Origin: Chamaelirium japonicum
Lineage: Eukaryota > Streptophyta > Magnoliopsida > Liliales > Melanthiaceae
Direction: 5' to 3'
Assembly (NCBI GenBank): GCA_947650365.1
Contig: OX393557.1
Coordinates: forward strand, 26,380,385-26,444,384
DNA length: 64,000 bases
This document shows positions 46,201 to 58,186 of the stretch, in pieces. Each line of letters begins with the position of its first letter. Position 1 is the first letter of the stretch. A program made the translations under genes and the position numbers. The notes under the pieces were generated by a model. The model was not told the DNA's origin and ran no database searches. It saw nothing but the letters and a program-made list of their open reading frames with translations.

Positions 46201-47016
46201 TCAGCGCACCCCGCCCCACGGATCCACTGTTGTAGAATCACTTCTTGACACTCCGCTCGAGATAACCAGAAGTTATGGAACCGCCTCGGGACTCGCTGAG
46301 GTCTAGTATTCGCAAGGGTGGAAACTAGAATCGGGGAATGATCCGATACACATCGAGGGAGGTGTTTAACAGAAGTATCATCAAACTTCATCGTCCATCG
46401 ATCATTCACAAAGCGCCGGTCCAGTCTTTCCCATATGTGAGCCCCCCTTGTCTATTATTACACCATGTAAAAGCCTCACCATTGAACTGAACATCCCTCA
46501 ACCCACTGTTATATATTAACCATCTCCAAAAACTCTAGTGCTTCGCGACCAACAAAATGATCTACCTCCCCTTTTATCCTCCGGTGTCAACACACAGTTG
46601 TAGTCCCCTAACAAGCACCAAGGATATTGCATCCGACTTAACACCTTCAGTTCTGCCCACAATCCACGCCTATCCGGTTCTGAATTACTCGCATAAATAG
46701 AAGATAGAATAATAGAACCGGCACTATATTCAGTCACCACCAAATGCAACACTTGCTCCTGGCGAACCAGGGCAGTAACCAAACCCAAGTCCCCACGCCA
46801 CAAACATACAATCCCACCAGCCATCCCATTGGACGGAATACAGGCCACTTCAAATTGACCCCAAAATATCGCCTTCACTCGGCTCAAATTAAATAACCTC
46901 ACATGACTCTCTACTAGTAAAACTACTTGTGGATCAAACTTCTTCACTAGCAGTTTAACATGCCCAATCGCCGCCGGACGTAAAAATCCCCGACAATTCC
47001 AGAATAGGATTTTCAT
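43282..47016 (-). pseudogene. LINE ORF2, copy C, broken
   Basis: ATG at 47016 overlaps the ORF1 stop (ATGA). Endonuclease: WNCRG, LVESHV, GDYNCV; then SDHSP near 46340. Reverse transcriptase: [40 protein letters not shown] near 45100, and AFADD near 44970. The zf-RVT region (CCPWC) lies near 44055. RNase H: WTDGS near 43700 with the first Asp intact, VEILAIHGALEE, and PRVANSAAHWLA where the last Asp is His. Frames break near 46520-46410, 45471-45332, 45060, 44730-44649, 44270 and 43650. Compared with A it has no CCGG insertion and keeps more motifs. Confidence 0.9.
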
Positions 47017-48066
47017 TGGGGAAAAGAGGATAGTAATGCCGCTGGGAGTTGACCTCCCTTACCTGATTTCTTTAAGCTATGGCCTTTCAAAGCTAGCATA
47101 TCCGGGACCCTACTCCTGAGCTGCCGCCGATGGCTGTTGAGCGCACCCGTACTCTCCGCCTGCCGCGATCATTCTCCCCCGCAATCATCACCCCCCTCAT
47201 CACAATTCTCTTCCATCAACCCTGTCTCGAGACCATCGACCTCTTGCAAGAGCTCAAAAGTCTTCCCCACTGCCTCTGAATGGTGTTCGCCCATCGAGAG
47301 CTAGGGCAGATTCACAACCCCCGGTTCCTTCCCAGAAAAACCCGGTGGGATCTCCGGTGTGAGTGGATCACTACACCGGACAACCACCTTCCCACCGCTC
47401 AACTCATCTCCCGCCAAAGATCCCGGGAGACAACAATCAAGTTCCATCATCCCCACACCCTCAACCTCCGACTGGCTGCTGCTGTCCTCCCCCACAATTT
47501 TCGACCTTCCCAACCGGTCTCGCAGAGCACTCCCGTCAAATTTCAACCCTCGCCGCTCCTCAGCCCTACTGCTTGGCCCATTGGGAGCCGCAGTATCATT
47601 CATTACCTTCTTCGAGATCCATCCCCACCTCACCATCGATAGCTGGTGTCCGCTCCTCCACGTACTTGGTTTGCACGGAAATAGGGTCCCCCAGTCTTCT
47701 CATGCATGAACTCTAGGGGATGGAATCGAGATCCCTGATCATGACGTCTCGGAACTTGTCTCCGCTCTACAGGCCGCTGGACTCTAGCACCCAGAGCCCC
47801 TGGCTGACGTGTCTCTCGATCCACCTATCCACGTTGCACCAAATCATCACTACCCTTCCCTCCCCGCCCGCCACCGCCCGTCTTCCTCGCCCCCAGCCGG
47901 CGAGCTGCCATCATCCAAGGTCCAAAAGTAGACCCTTTCACCTGCGAGCTCTCCTCCGCACTACCTAGCCCTGTAGCCGCCTGAACGTGTGCCGCACCAT
48001 CCTCATCCATTTCAACACGATGTTGCCCAACCCTCTCCTTCCCTCCCACCGGCTCTTGAACAGCTT
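47017..48066 (-). pseudogene. LINE ORF1 C-terminal region, copy C
   Basis: Low-complexity, charged sequence homologous to 3868-4893. Here it is split by small insertions and deletions (for example near 47600, 47670 and 47690) into several short frames. No domain is recognised. Confidence 0.65.
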
Positions 48067-48072
48067 CAGCAA

Positions 48073-48864
48073 CTACATCTGAAACCACCCCCCCTTCGCA
48101 GTGCAATGATCTAGAGTGTGCCCCACACGGCCACAACCAAAGCACAATCTTGGTAAATTCTCATAAACAAACGATTGGTAGAACCTAAAACCCGCACCCT
48201 CCGCCCCGCCCGTCGTACCAACATTCGTCCCCGGGATGAGGCCCTTCGTGAGATTCACCTCAACACACACCCGCTCAAACAACCCACGCGTCCCCTCCAA
48301 CGAGTTCTGATCCACCCTAATCGGCCTACCCGCTGCCGAAGCTATATCTTTCGCCAGAATTTCATCATAACAGTCCACCAGGAGTCCAGGCAACCGAATC
48401 CAGACCGGAGCTCGATCGATGATCTCCGTTGCCGGCTGAAAGAAAGGAGTCCACCTCTTCAACACAAGCACTCTCCCATCAAAGATCCAAGGGCTTCCTT
48501 CCCAAACATCCATTAAATCATCCTCCAATTCAAACCGGAAACAAAAAAAACCATTCGGTAAATCCAGAACTTAAACCTTGCTAGCACAAGGCCATCGTTG
48601 CGCGATTCGCCACCGTAATATCTCCAGTGGAAGCTTTGGACCCAAGAACTTCCCAACCAGAGATTGTTGCCATCGGGCTAGGGACTCCCTCAGACGTTCA
48701 GGATCCAGGACTATCATCCCTTCCACCGACTGAGACATCCTCGAACAATGGGTGGCATCAATCCTCCCACTCCACTGAGTTCGCCATTGGGTTGTAGCCG
48801 CTGCCAGGTAACTCCGGCGAGACCCTTCTGTTCCGCCCGGATCTTCTCCCTCCGCCAGTACCAT
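48073..48864 (-). pseudogene. LINE ORF1, DUF4283 and CCHC zinc knuckle, copy C
   Basis: Start ATG at 48864 (MVLAEGEDPGG). DUF4283 core: LVGKFLGPKLP, an in-frame TAA at about 48572, GSPWIFDGRVLVLKRW, PVWIRLPGLLVDCYDE, RGLFERVCVEVNL. The zinc knuckle CFGCGRVGHTLDHC is intact, unlike copy A. The shared TAA means neither copy can make full-length ORF1 without readthrough. The C-run that breaks copy A is short here. Confidence 0.85.
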
Positions 48865-50374
48865 GGTACGTTTCTTAAAAGAGAGAAACACGAAAATTAT
48901 TTCTTTCGTACGGCATGTAATGTGGCTATTAATTGTTCAAGCGACGGTAGCAGCACGATGCGCATGACATCACAAGAACATCAGGGGTGAAATGCACGGT
49001 CTGGGCTGAGTGTGATTCCGTTCAAGCGACGGTGGCTCACCTCGGGCGGCAGCTACTAATCCGAGAACAAGCCCTACCGATCGATCAATCACGCAACTCG
49101 ATCTCTGCCACATCACCACATGCACGATTGCTCTCGGACAGTAAGTCACAATTTAAGTTACAAAAGGCTACTTCATATCGTACTCTATACATACACGCAT
49201 CAGATCTCCAGCAAGCCAAGAAATCAATCTCTCGAAGGTTAAGGTTTCCTAAACATCGGTGCTGACATAACAAGCAATCACCACTGTCCACAGCACTACC
49301 GATAGGGCGTAACTTGCTCCTCAGTGTGACGCTTCTGCCAGTAAGGTCCCCGGTTTTCTCCTTGGGTTGATCTGCAGTTTGACAAGAACCCCTTAGAAAA
49401 CCATTATTCAATCAGCAAGTTATAATAGGTTTGTAATGACCTAACAATAAGATGTTCATTAACCACAGTCAGTACTTAATTAAGCAGCTCGATGAATCCG
49501 AAATATAAGGCAAGTTCCGATCAGAACAAAATAGAATCAGACATTCTCAACCGTCGGGTCATAGAGAACATCTTTGTACAGAAGAAAATGTTTACTGATC
49601 ATTAAATTGTTCCTTCTATATGATTTGATCACTAAGCCGAGTAAGGTTCTCTAATGCCAAAGCAACAAGAAAAAATAAAGAGAAACAAATCGACAGATGA
49701 GATAAATTAGATCCTCTAGACAGAACAAAAGAGCATTACTCTCACCTGTTCCTTTCTGGGGGGGTATGTTTTCTTGTTGTCAAGTCCAATCATGAAAATG
49801 ACTTCGTGCATGGGCGCTTGGAAAATTTCCCCCCTTACCCCCTCTTTCTCTGATACCCGTGCCTGTCGGCACTCCCCCGACGACCTTCGGCTGCACCCCC
49901 ATGCCTCCTCCAAGGGCCACCCTCAACATTGACACTCAACTTTATTTAGTGTTAACATATCATATTTTAGGCCACAATAAATTAAAACTTTATTTGGTGT
50001 TAATTTATCAGTTAAATAAAAATGTCTTTGACATCTCTCATAGATAAAATTGCCTCGGGACTGGAACGTCGGCCATATTCCATCAATGACAAAACACTGA
50101 CCCTCTAGTTGAGAACGAAACCTAAAAGCTTTTATCGTTTATGCAGAGCTTGGAAGCATAACAGCTTGATTTCTTATGACTCTCTCTTATATTTTCTGAG
50201 GATTCAGTTTTCCAGGTGCAGGAGATGCTCATTTTTTAATGGCTAACTGAAAAGAACACAAATCATCACCATTATATCTGATTCGAGCCCATCAAGAAAT
50301 GTATCTATACCAATCTTATTTTAGTTCTAAACATAAATAAATGAAAAAAAAATGATTTAAGATAAAGAGTAAAC

Positions 50375-50539
50375 CTTTGAAATAGTAAAGACAAACCACA
50401 AGTAAAATAGCTAAAACAAAATCAACATCACTAGCATGATCGCACCCTCTACCACGGTACCACCTCAAAACCTCAGCTGCTTGGGATCCAGTCACAGGAT
50501 CGTTGTGTTGTACATCTTTATCCAATAGGTAGAACCGCT
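50375..50539 (-). pseudogene. Exon-like block (RFYLLDKDVQH...), unit C
   Basis: 165 bases with the same candidate acceptor and donor and the same reading as 7240-7404. The family is not recognised. Confidence 0.4.
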
Positions 50540-51107
50540 CTTAAATAAAGCATCCTCATATCCTTCTTTGCCATTAAGATATATAGTCAGTCATGTTAGA
50601 TCATTAGGGTGCACCAAACTGGAAAAGTTAGTATAGGCGTAGAAGTGAGATGTTGGATAGCCAATGTCACATGTTTGGAAAAGTAGATTAAACTGCTAAG
50701 TCAAAAAAATCATAATCCAAGATATCATGGAAGCGTGTGAGTAAACTTGCAAATAAGGTCAATTTTACCTTTATACATGAAAATTCTGCTAAAAGAAAAA
50801 AGGTTGAGAAAAAATGCGTTGTTTTGATATAATAGCAATCTTGTTTTGGAAAGGATTTGATAGCAAATATATTCCAACAAAATAATGACTATGTACCTTT
50901 CTCAAGTTATTGGAAAATGTTGGCTTATGTGAAACTTACAATCTAACTTAAGTTTTTCAAAAAGAAATTTTGTGACAATGCTAGAAACTTGTCCTTGGAC
51001 TTGCAATTAATTGCTAAAACTGTACAATTCAATTTAATGATAGGGAAGCATACTGAATATCTGCGGGAATAAGATGATCGAAGAAAAACTAAGAAATAGT
51101 GCCCGAT

Positions 51108-51137
51108 CATATTTCTCCACTTATCCTTCAAATCAAC
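51108..51137 (-). pseudogene. Telobox (Myb) motif, unit C
   Basis: Reads VDLKDKWRNM on the minus strand, preceded by EW as in unit A. Confidence 0.55.
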
Positions 51138-53796
51138 CCATTCAATGGAAAAGCTGATCATCAGATTCATTATTATATAGAAAAAAAAAAATGGATAACA
51201 CTGAGTTAAAGCTTCAGCAATACCTCTGTTCTGTCTTAAAAAATTTCGATATAGCAACTTAGGATGTATTTTCAATTACCTTACGTGGAAAAGGTATGAA
51301 CACATTGTAGAATAGCACAACATCACTAAAAAAATTAACAAGAAAAGTTAACTTATAGATCAATAACTATTTTATACTAAAGTTGCACAAAATAGGAAAG
51401 ATTCTCGAAAAAAGATTAGAATTAATTAACGTTGTGGGTTGTGACTAATCTCAGAACACATATTTTAAGCTTTCCAACAAACAAGAAGGCTTTCTAATAA
51501 AGATTAACCAGAGACAAGATAAGTGCATACTTCTGAGCGTTATGTTCTTTTACCTCATACCTCTCTAGCTGAAAATTATTCTTCATGCCTTCGTGATCGA
51601 GTAAATGCACTTAATCTACCAGCTGAGCTATCCAAAGATGTTTGAGCGTGCCCAAACTACGATGAAGTCTATTGAGTACGTGTTACAAATTCATCAGCAA
51701 GAATGGGAGGATGAAGAATGTCAATAAATGAAGGTTCAAATGCAAGCTTTCATCAGAAGCTTCGAGGCTCATGGTGACGGGTGAGTCACCACCTCCGACA
51801 GTGCCATCAGTGGAGAATGCACCGCCAATCAAGCTCCTACCTTCTAAGGAACAACCAGATGAGTCATTCCCACTTCCTGATCTTATACTATAGGCAGTCT
51901 CACACAAGTAGCCTGCACCGCCAGTGGAGCCCCTATTTGTTGACGCACTTTCAATAGAGTCTCCTCCACTTAGTAAAGCCACCTGTGGATCTTCCACCGC
52001 TACCAGCACCTTCATTAAAGTTTCTACCAGCGCCAATACCATCGGTGTCTCCTTTGCTGGTAAAGCCATCGGTGGATCTTTCACAACTTACCGCACCTCC
52101 CATGGAGTTTCTAGTAGTAACAATCTCTATTACCAAAAACTACGATCTTTTAAACAAGTCTCGATTAAAACACGGCTTTTTCAGTAAACGTTCACTACGA
52201 GAGTCTTTCCCGATTTTTCGAAAAAATCACGATTTTAAGAAAAAATCACAATTTTCACGTTTAATCCCGATTAATTGCGTTTTAATCCCGTCAAGTACTG
52301 CTCAAAAACCCTATTATAACATCTATATATATAAATATGTTCTAAAATTCTACCGTTTGTTTCCCGACTCTTTTCCGGCCTTTCCGACTTTTTTCCAATT
52401 TTTCCGACTTCTACCCTAGCTGATTTTTTCCCGACTTCCAACTTGGTAACTATGGTGCCAATACCATCAGTGTACACCTGCCTCTAATTGAGCATCCACC
52501 TGCAGGTTGCAACAGTATCTTCAGTCGTACTTCTAGTGAAACTCCCGCCTACAGCAGAGTTGTTATTCACGATTGACTCTAGCATTTTAGTCCTTCAACG
52601 TATTAACTTCATCGGACTAAAACGACTTCCAGCGGCTCCACTACTTCTCCGTCAGTACTTGAATATGAGCGATTCTGAGCTACCACATTAACCTGACATA
52701 ATACTATCTTCTTCAACCTGTGCCTACACCTCCCCTATGGTCCAAGTACGACTCCAGTAGACAGTTTTTTGAGACCCGGGAGGTGATCAGTTGATAATGC
52801 GACACCGACTACTAGGTCTACACCACCAGCTCTTGAGTCTGATTCGTTACATTACTAATGATCTCGATGATTTTGTTGGTTACAGGCTTATAGCTAGCTT
52901 CATGAGAACTCAAGCCGAGTCGACGGTAGTAGAAGTGAATGATAGGGAGTAGGATCCGGCATGCACGTTTTTTCAAGACAGATCAGACTTTGATCGAATC
53001 ATGTAGCCCAAGCCCCATCCAAACCTGGTCACCAAGATCAAACAAAACCCGTATCTACTTAGTATGCAATTTTTGGTTATTTAAAATATATTTTTGTCAT
53101 ATTTTTCGGCTTAATTATGTATATGTCAAAACCCATGTTATAAGGGTTTTCCAGTAGGTTTAGGAATCTATGTCCAAGTTTTAAGTGTAGTAGGAGTCCA
53201 AGTCCTAAGTATTAGGAGCCCAAGTCCAAAGTTAACTAGCAATCCAAGTCAGAATTGTATTAGGATTCAAAGTCCTAAACATGTTAGTAGTAGTCTTTGA
53301 CTTTTGCAAGTTTATTTTAAGGCCCTAGCCTTATTTAATTAAATTAGGGTTAGATGAGTGGATTTTTGTTCCTTGTTTGCTAGATTTGTTTTTTAAATAT
53401 AATAATCTGCATCATTAGCCGAACTTTGGCACCACCATCCTATCATGAGAATACTGCCCCGTGTTTCACATATATGGAAAGCTTTCCACTCCTAACACAC
53501 ACAAGAAGAGGTGTGAAATTAGTTTTTTTCAAACAACTCAAATTAATATCTTGGATATTTCTTGAATCTGGATTCTGGCCATCGGTGCATAGTATGAACT
53601 CCCTCAACACGCATAGCTTCAATTTCTAAAGTTCCAAAATTCAACAAAGGATCTCAAGACGATTCTACCTCCTAAATGAATGAACAAATAAGATTATGCA
53701 GATAGTTAGCATGGCTCCTAAAGAACAACGTAAATGGTAAACTTCATAAATTTGAGAACATAACATACATATATAAATAACTAGCACGCATACAAC

Positions 53797-53878
53797 ATGA
53801 ATTTTCGATGATCCTATCAATGTACCATTGACACAGTCAAAATCAAAGTTAATACACCAAAGAAAGTAATCTGATGGG
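53797..53878 (-). pseudogene. ABCG exon fragment, unit C (half)
   Basis: Reads SDYFLWCINFDFD, then VNGTLIGSS on the minus strand. The GFPC part present in unit B is deleted at 53879. Confidence 0.6.
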
Positions 53879-54186
53879 ATACCGGATGGTCCCCATAATC
53901 TTCTTTGATCTTTAAAGCTGAGTTATCATTACACGTAATGTCTACACGGCACACGGTCTCATCAACCTCATCAATAAGTCGCTACGCTACCTCATTATTT
54001 AGTTTGTTAGCAATCGCTCCTAGTTCATCGGAAGAATCAAGACCCACATCTGCTAGGCAACCACACATCAACATTCAACAGTAACAAAAGCTGCAAAAGC
54101 TGAGAATTGAGACCCACTAGATCGGGCCCTCTTGAAATCGACTCACATAAGGTTTGAGGGTTACCTTTAGATAAGACCTCTTAGGG

Positions 54187-54220
54187 TTACCTTTAGATAA
54201 GACCTCTTGAAATCGACTCA
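54187..54220. other. Templated filler at a deletion junction, unit C
   Basis: Positions 54184-54208 repeat 54158-54182 exactly, and the following bases through 54222 repeat about 54128-54147. Unit D has about 467 other bases here (62978-63444). Confidence 0.75.
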
Positions 54221-54558
54221 CAATACAACTTTTCTATTTCATGTACATTGGTTCTTTATTGCATCTATCCTACTCAAGGATCAAGCTGTCGTTGGGTTTG
54301 TTCTACGCAATATTTATATTTTGTTGAATCAACAAATGTTGCAATTCACAAATCATTTGAGTATACTTGTCATTGCAATATATTTGGATTTTAAATATTA
54401 AATCTATAGACATTGCTCATTGATAGTCTATGAATTGGGCCAAACCTCAACTAATAAATTTCCTCTTTACGTAGTTTCCGTCTAATCCAAACTGAATTGA
54501 AGGGGATAAAATGTAGTTTATTAAATATATGGGGATTAAGTGATTTGAGTCAAACCTT

Positions 54559-54582
54559 GGGGGGGGGGGGGGGGGGGGGGGG
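54559..54582. repeat. G24 homopolymer
   Basis: Twenty-four G followed by TGGGTGGGTGG. The site is shared with units B and D; its exact length is prone to sequencing error. Confidence 0.85.
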
Positions 54583-54735
54583 TGGGTGGGTGGTAAAGGG
54601 TAATTATCCATCGGATGAAGATCAAAGAAAGCATGTAACTATGTCGGCCAAGGGATTATCAGTAAAGAAGACAAGAAGCATATCTTGATCATACTCGTTA
54701 GGTCATCAAATAACATTCTGCTGAGCCGGAGCCTT

Positions 54736-55447
54736 TCGCCAAACAGCTGCAGATACTAAAGAAAAGAAGCTTCTTGATAAAGATATAGTAAATGATAAGA
54801 GGCCAATATCAATACATAAAAGAATCAAAACTTGTACAGTACCAATTTATTTGAATAATAGGCATTTATAACTTCATGCACTGGACAGATAGTTAAGGCA
54901 AATTTGTTGGACAGGTTGGGGCCATCCAGACTCATCATTGAGATAAGACCATCATGCTAAGTTATGGATGTGAGAACCCGATTTCGATGGATCAGGATCC
55001 AACTGCTTATGAACAATTGCCTCAAACACTAATTACATGTAATGTATTGAAGAAAATATATACTAATGAGTCGTAACAAGCCAAACATGCGAGAAGGGGT
55101 TCATGATAAGTGCCCAAATCAATCTCCTCATTAATATCTTTAAAATAGACAAGAACTCAATGTGAAAGTATGATTTTGTTTCCAAAACTCAATTCTAACT
55201 GCTTATGAACAATTATCATATCAAACATCGATGCCGCATATAACATGAAATAAAATACCCGGCGGAATCAATAATTGTCATGTCTAAGAACTACTTCTAC
55301 TGAATAATTCTCTAGGTCAATTGCGGAGATAACAACTCAAAAGACTAAGTAGTCGAGTTTGATTAAATAAGTGGTTGGCAATATCCGCCCCAGTGAATCC
55401 AATCACTGAAAAATTAAACAAGTGAAATAAAAAAATAATAATAACTA

Positions 55448-55451
<4 letters not shown>
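54736..55451. other. Segmental duplication block N3, unit C
   Basis: Close to 8419-9146. It leads into the TA microsatellite and F-box stop. No gene is supported. Confidence 0.7.

Positions 55452-55518
<67 letters not shown>
55452..55518. repeat. (TA)n microsatellite
   Basis: About 67 bases of TA just past the F-box stop codon. Confidence 0.97.
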
Positions 55519-55520
<2 letters not shown>

Positions 55521-55818
55521 TCATTATTCTAAAGCAGTTTTTAGCTTTTGTAATCCAACTAAACTTTCGACATAAAGAAAAGGCTTAAATCTGCTTTTGT
55601 AGCCAACAATGATTTCTTCTTCTTTGTTGGTTCCGCTGCTCATGTCGGCTAGTTCTTCGCCGCTAGTGCCCCTATTGAGACGATGATATTGAAGCATGTT
55701 CACATCCGGTTTGGTCTTGTATTGCCGCGGCCGCGACGAATTAGTCTTATGAACCAGAATTTTGTCGTCGTGGATTAGCAGAGGCGTTGGTTTAGGACCC
55801 ATCCAGGGGAAGATCACC

Positions 55819-55823
55819 GAGTG
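55819..55823. repeat. Left 5-bp target duplication (GAGTG)
   Basis: Identical to 59512-59516 on the other side of the element. Unit A has a single GAGTG at this point in the F-box gene (9536-9540). Confidence 0.95.
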
Positions 55824-57148
55824 TGATGCAGGCCTGATCAGCACCATCAGATCATCGCCGCATCTTCAGTTCGTCCACAGAGAGTTTTATTTCAGTCGTT
55901 TTATTTTATGCATGGAAGACATTATCCATATGAGGACTTGTAGCCGTTTGTTTCAGTTTTTGGCCTATTTTCTATGTTTTTTGCCTAATTTCTGCACTTA
56001 GTATTAGTCATGTTCTTGCCCAATTCATGGGGGATGTCCATGATCTCATCCGAGGGCTTTTCGGATTGAATCCGGGTCTTCTCGGGTGAGTTTTCTGCAT
56101 GTTATTAATAAATTCTGGGTGTGTGTGTTTGCGGAGTACCGACGGACGAGATTATATCTCGAAACTGATGGTTAGATAGCAAAATAACTTAAAATTGATG
56201 ATGTGGCAGTAAATGGGCTTCAATTAGGGCTATGTGGGCTTTAATTAGGGCTTGTTCGTCCCTTGCCCGTGCGGAAACCGAGTCAATCCGCCCCCTCTTC
56301 CGTCCCCTAACTTCTCTCTCTTTTTCCCCTTATTTCTCTATTTTCCTTTCCTTTCTTGGCCCATTGCATCCCCACCATTCCCCCTTATTTCCCTTTGATC
56401 CTGGCCATCCAAAAAGAAACCCTAGTTCTACAAAAAGGGTAAGATAGAAGAAGATTTCAGTTTTTGATCATTGCTGAAATTTGTGCCTCTTTGTGAGTGC
56501 TTCCGGGCGAGATGCGTGTCCTCGATCCTCGCCGCATCCGCGACTTCGCCTCGCGAAGGCTTTGGTGTTGATTTTCCGAAGGTTCCGGCTTCTCCCGACG
56601 TCTGGCCTTGCTCCGTGTGCAGGATCATCGGCGCATCCTCGCAATCGACCCACGGCGGAAAACCCCAGGCAGTATCTATCTTTTACTTTATTTCCCCCTC
56701 GCATCCGCATCATTTTTCATTTGTTTCCATTGCCTCCGCTCCGCATCGCAGCCGTCATCGTCCTTTTTCATCGCTAGTTGAAGCCCTAACGTAGGCCTAT
56801 TTATTAGATTTGCTATCTATAGTCTGTCGGTAACCCTAGCAAGCATGCTTAACCTATTTTTAGTGAAAAATCTGATGCAAACCTATCTTTAAATTCCATT
56901 ATCTATTGCTGCGATTTAATCTTGTTATATGCTGAAATTAGTTTTGTGATAATATTGCGTTCTTTATTGTTCAATCTGAAACCTGCTTTGTGTTGATTGC
57001 GTAGACTTTTAGTCCTGCGCGAGATAACTTATATTTGCTGTCCTTTTGAGTTATACAGTGCTATATTGATCACTAAATCCTAGTTATTGACCAAAGGGAA
57101 CCCTAAAAGGGTTTAAGATTGTAGTGCACCATATCGGTGCCTGCATCA
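55824..57148 (+). repeat. 5' LTR (1,325 bp)
   Basis: Begins TGATGCAGGC and ends GCCTGCATCA, a 10-base terminal inverted repeat. Open frames inside (for example 56471-56794) also occur in the 3' LTR and are not taken as genes. Confidence 0.95.
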
Positions 57149-57151
57149 AGT

Positions 57152-57163
57152 TGGTATCAGAGC
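57152..57163 (+). other. Primer-binding site, initiator tRNA-Met
   Basis: TGGTATCAGAGC begins three bases after the 5' LTR. It complements the 3' end of plant initiator tRNA-Met, the usual primer of plant LTR elements. Confidence 0.92.
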
Positions 57164-57175
57164 AAATCTGACGCC

Positions 57176-58048
57176 ATGTCCTATCATAGCGTCCGATCCC
57201 ATTATTCGCGTGATCCCCTAGATACCCACACCTATAAAAAATTTGTTAAACTATATAAATCTTTTGGGCCATGTCCTACCCTTTTCCCGAGATCTCCGAT
57301 GGAACATCGCTACTCCTCTTTGATTCGAGATCGAGCCCATGACCTAGATCTATCTTCCAAGCCTTTTGTTCAATGGATTTTACGGAGTCCTTCAGTGCCA
57401 TCCTTGAAAGCCAGCTATATTGAAACCCAGCTCTTACTTGACGACATTGAGGATGAGTTGGCATGGAGAGAGAAGCAGCACCAGAGGCTTGCCAGATACA
57501 GCAGGCCACCACCTCCAGCAGAGCCTCCACCTCCTGTGGAGCACCCGGTTCCACCAGTGGCACCACTTGAGGAGCATCCACCTCTTGTGGAGCTTCCTCG
57601 TCCAATGCCTACGGAGGAGCCACTTCTTCCGTCAGCGACTCCAGAGGAGTTCCTTCCACCTTCTCCAGTGCCTACAGAGATGCCACCTCCTCCTTCAGTG
57701 ACTCCAGAGGAGTTCTTTCCACCTTCAACAGTGCCTACAGAGGAGCCCCTTCCTCCGGTAGTGACTATAGAGAGGCTTCTCCTACCTTTCACAGAGCTTA
57801 CAGATGAGACACCTCCTCCTGCAGTTCTTCCTACAGCAGAGACACCCATGGAGCCTTCGACTTCCGCGGAGCTTCCATCACAGCTGCAGTCAGAGCCAGA
57901 GTTTCAGCCAGCTGAGCCACTTACACGCTTTGACTTTGTCGGGACTGACCGACCATCTACCGCTCGTGTGCTTCTGTTTATGTACTTCAGTAGCTTCTGG
58001 CCCTCGCTCGACGCCAGCACTCTTCGCGAGGGGCCCAGAGGTTGTTAA
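57176..58048 (+). CDS. Proline-rich Gag-like protein of the non-autonomous LTR element
   Basis: A 290-codon frame from ATG at 57176, 12 bases after the primer-binding site, to TAA at 58046-58048. Residues 1-110 are mixed and charged (MSYHSVRSHYSRDPLDTHTY, YIETQLLLDDIEDELAWREK) with a helical look. Residues about 115-240 are Pro/Glu/Thr-rich with imperfect repeats of about 22 residues of the type VPTEEPLPP...TPEEFFPPS. There is no CCHC knuckle, major-homology-region motif or enzyme motif that I can see. Position suggests it replaces Gag or is a remnant of it. The frame is open despite the element's small size, which may mean selection or youth. After the stop, a +1-type frame continues to DVFRRKLEDEFFAAEAID next to the 3' LTR, possibly a vestige of an ancestral polyprotein end. 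Confidence 0.7.
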   Translation: MSYHSVRSHYSRDPLDTHTYKKFVKLYKSFGPCPTLFPRSPMEHRYSSLIRDRAHDLDLSSKPFVQWILRSPSVPSLKASYIETQLLLDDIEDELAWREKQHQRLARYSRPPPPAEPPPPVEHPVPPVAPLEEHPPLVELPRPMPTEEPLLPSATPEEFLPPSPVPTEMPPPPSVTPEEFFPPSTVPTEEPLPPVVTIERLLLPFTELTDETPPPAVLPTAETPMEPSTSAELPSQLQSEPEFQPAEPLTRFDFVGTDRPSTARVLLFMYFSSFWPSLDASTLREGPRGC

Positions 58049-58186
58049 CTGCCCGAGACATCACTTGTTGGGAATTCATCACCAGATCCAGGCACAGCGA
58101 CGATCCCACGGTGGTGGTCTCCCTCCTACTACTGGCGATGTCTTCCGGCGTAAACTCGAGGACGAGTTTTTCGCAGCAGAAGCGAT

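Larger units (their letters stand above)
43220..48885 (-). mobile_element. LINE (plant L1-type), copy C, near full length
   Basis: A complete layout: 5' end near 48885, ORF1, ORF2, a 3' UTR of about 50 bases after the stop at 43282, and an A-tail (T10 at 43220-43229 on the plus strand). Unit B has no LINE between pre-N1 and N1. Target duplication is uncertain; ATTGTCTTCTCTT before it and ATTATTTCTTTC after it are only roughly alike. Both ORFs are broken, though less than in copy A. Confidence 0.93.
48886..51528. other. Segmental duplication block N1, unit C
   Basis: Very close to 5736-8400. It includes the exon-like block at 50375-50539 and the telobox motif at 51108-51137, both minus. It continues into N2, which unit A lacks. 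Confidence 0.7.
51529..54735. other. Block N2, unit C
   Basis: Begins with the charged MFERAQTTMKSIEYVLQIHQ stretch near 51636 and a proline-rich, stop-broken stretch at 51985-52140 (plus strand), then LTR-like sequence at about 53095-53400. The ABCG exon fragment is at 53797-53878. A deletion of about 470 bases with templated filler sits at 54187-54220, and a G24 run at 54559-54582. The exon-like FGERLRL block lies at about 54665-54757. No intact gene. Confidence 0.6.

Noticed and set aside
56471..56794. Frames of about 100 codons present in both LTRs (also 58834-59157)
   Set aside because: They lie in LTR sequence where promoter and leader functions are expected, differ by substitutions without a coding pattern, and show no domain.
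57152..57163. tRNA-like TGGTATCAGAGC
   Set aside because: It is a primer-binding site beside an LTR, not a tRNA gene; no cloverleaf surrounds it.
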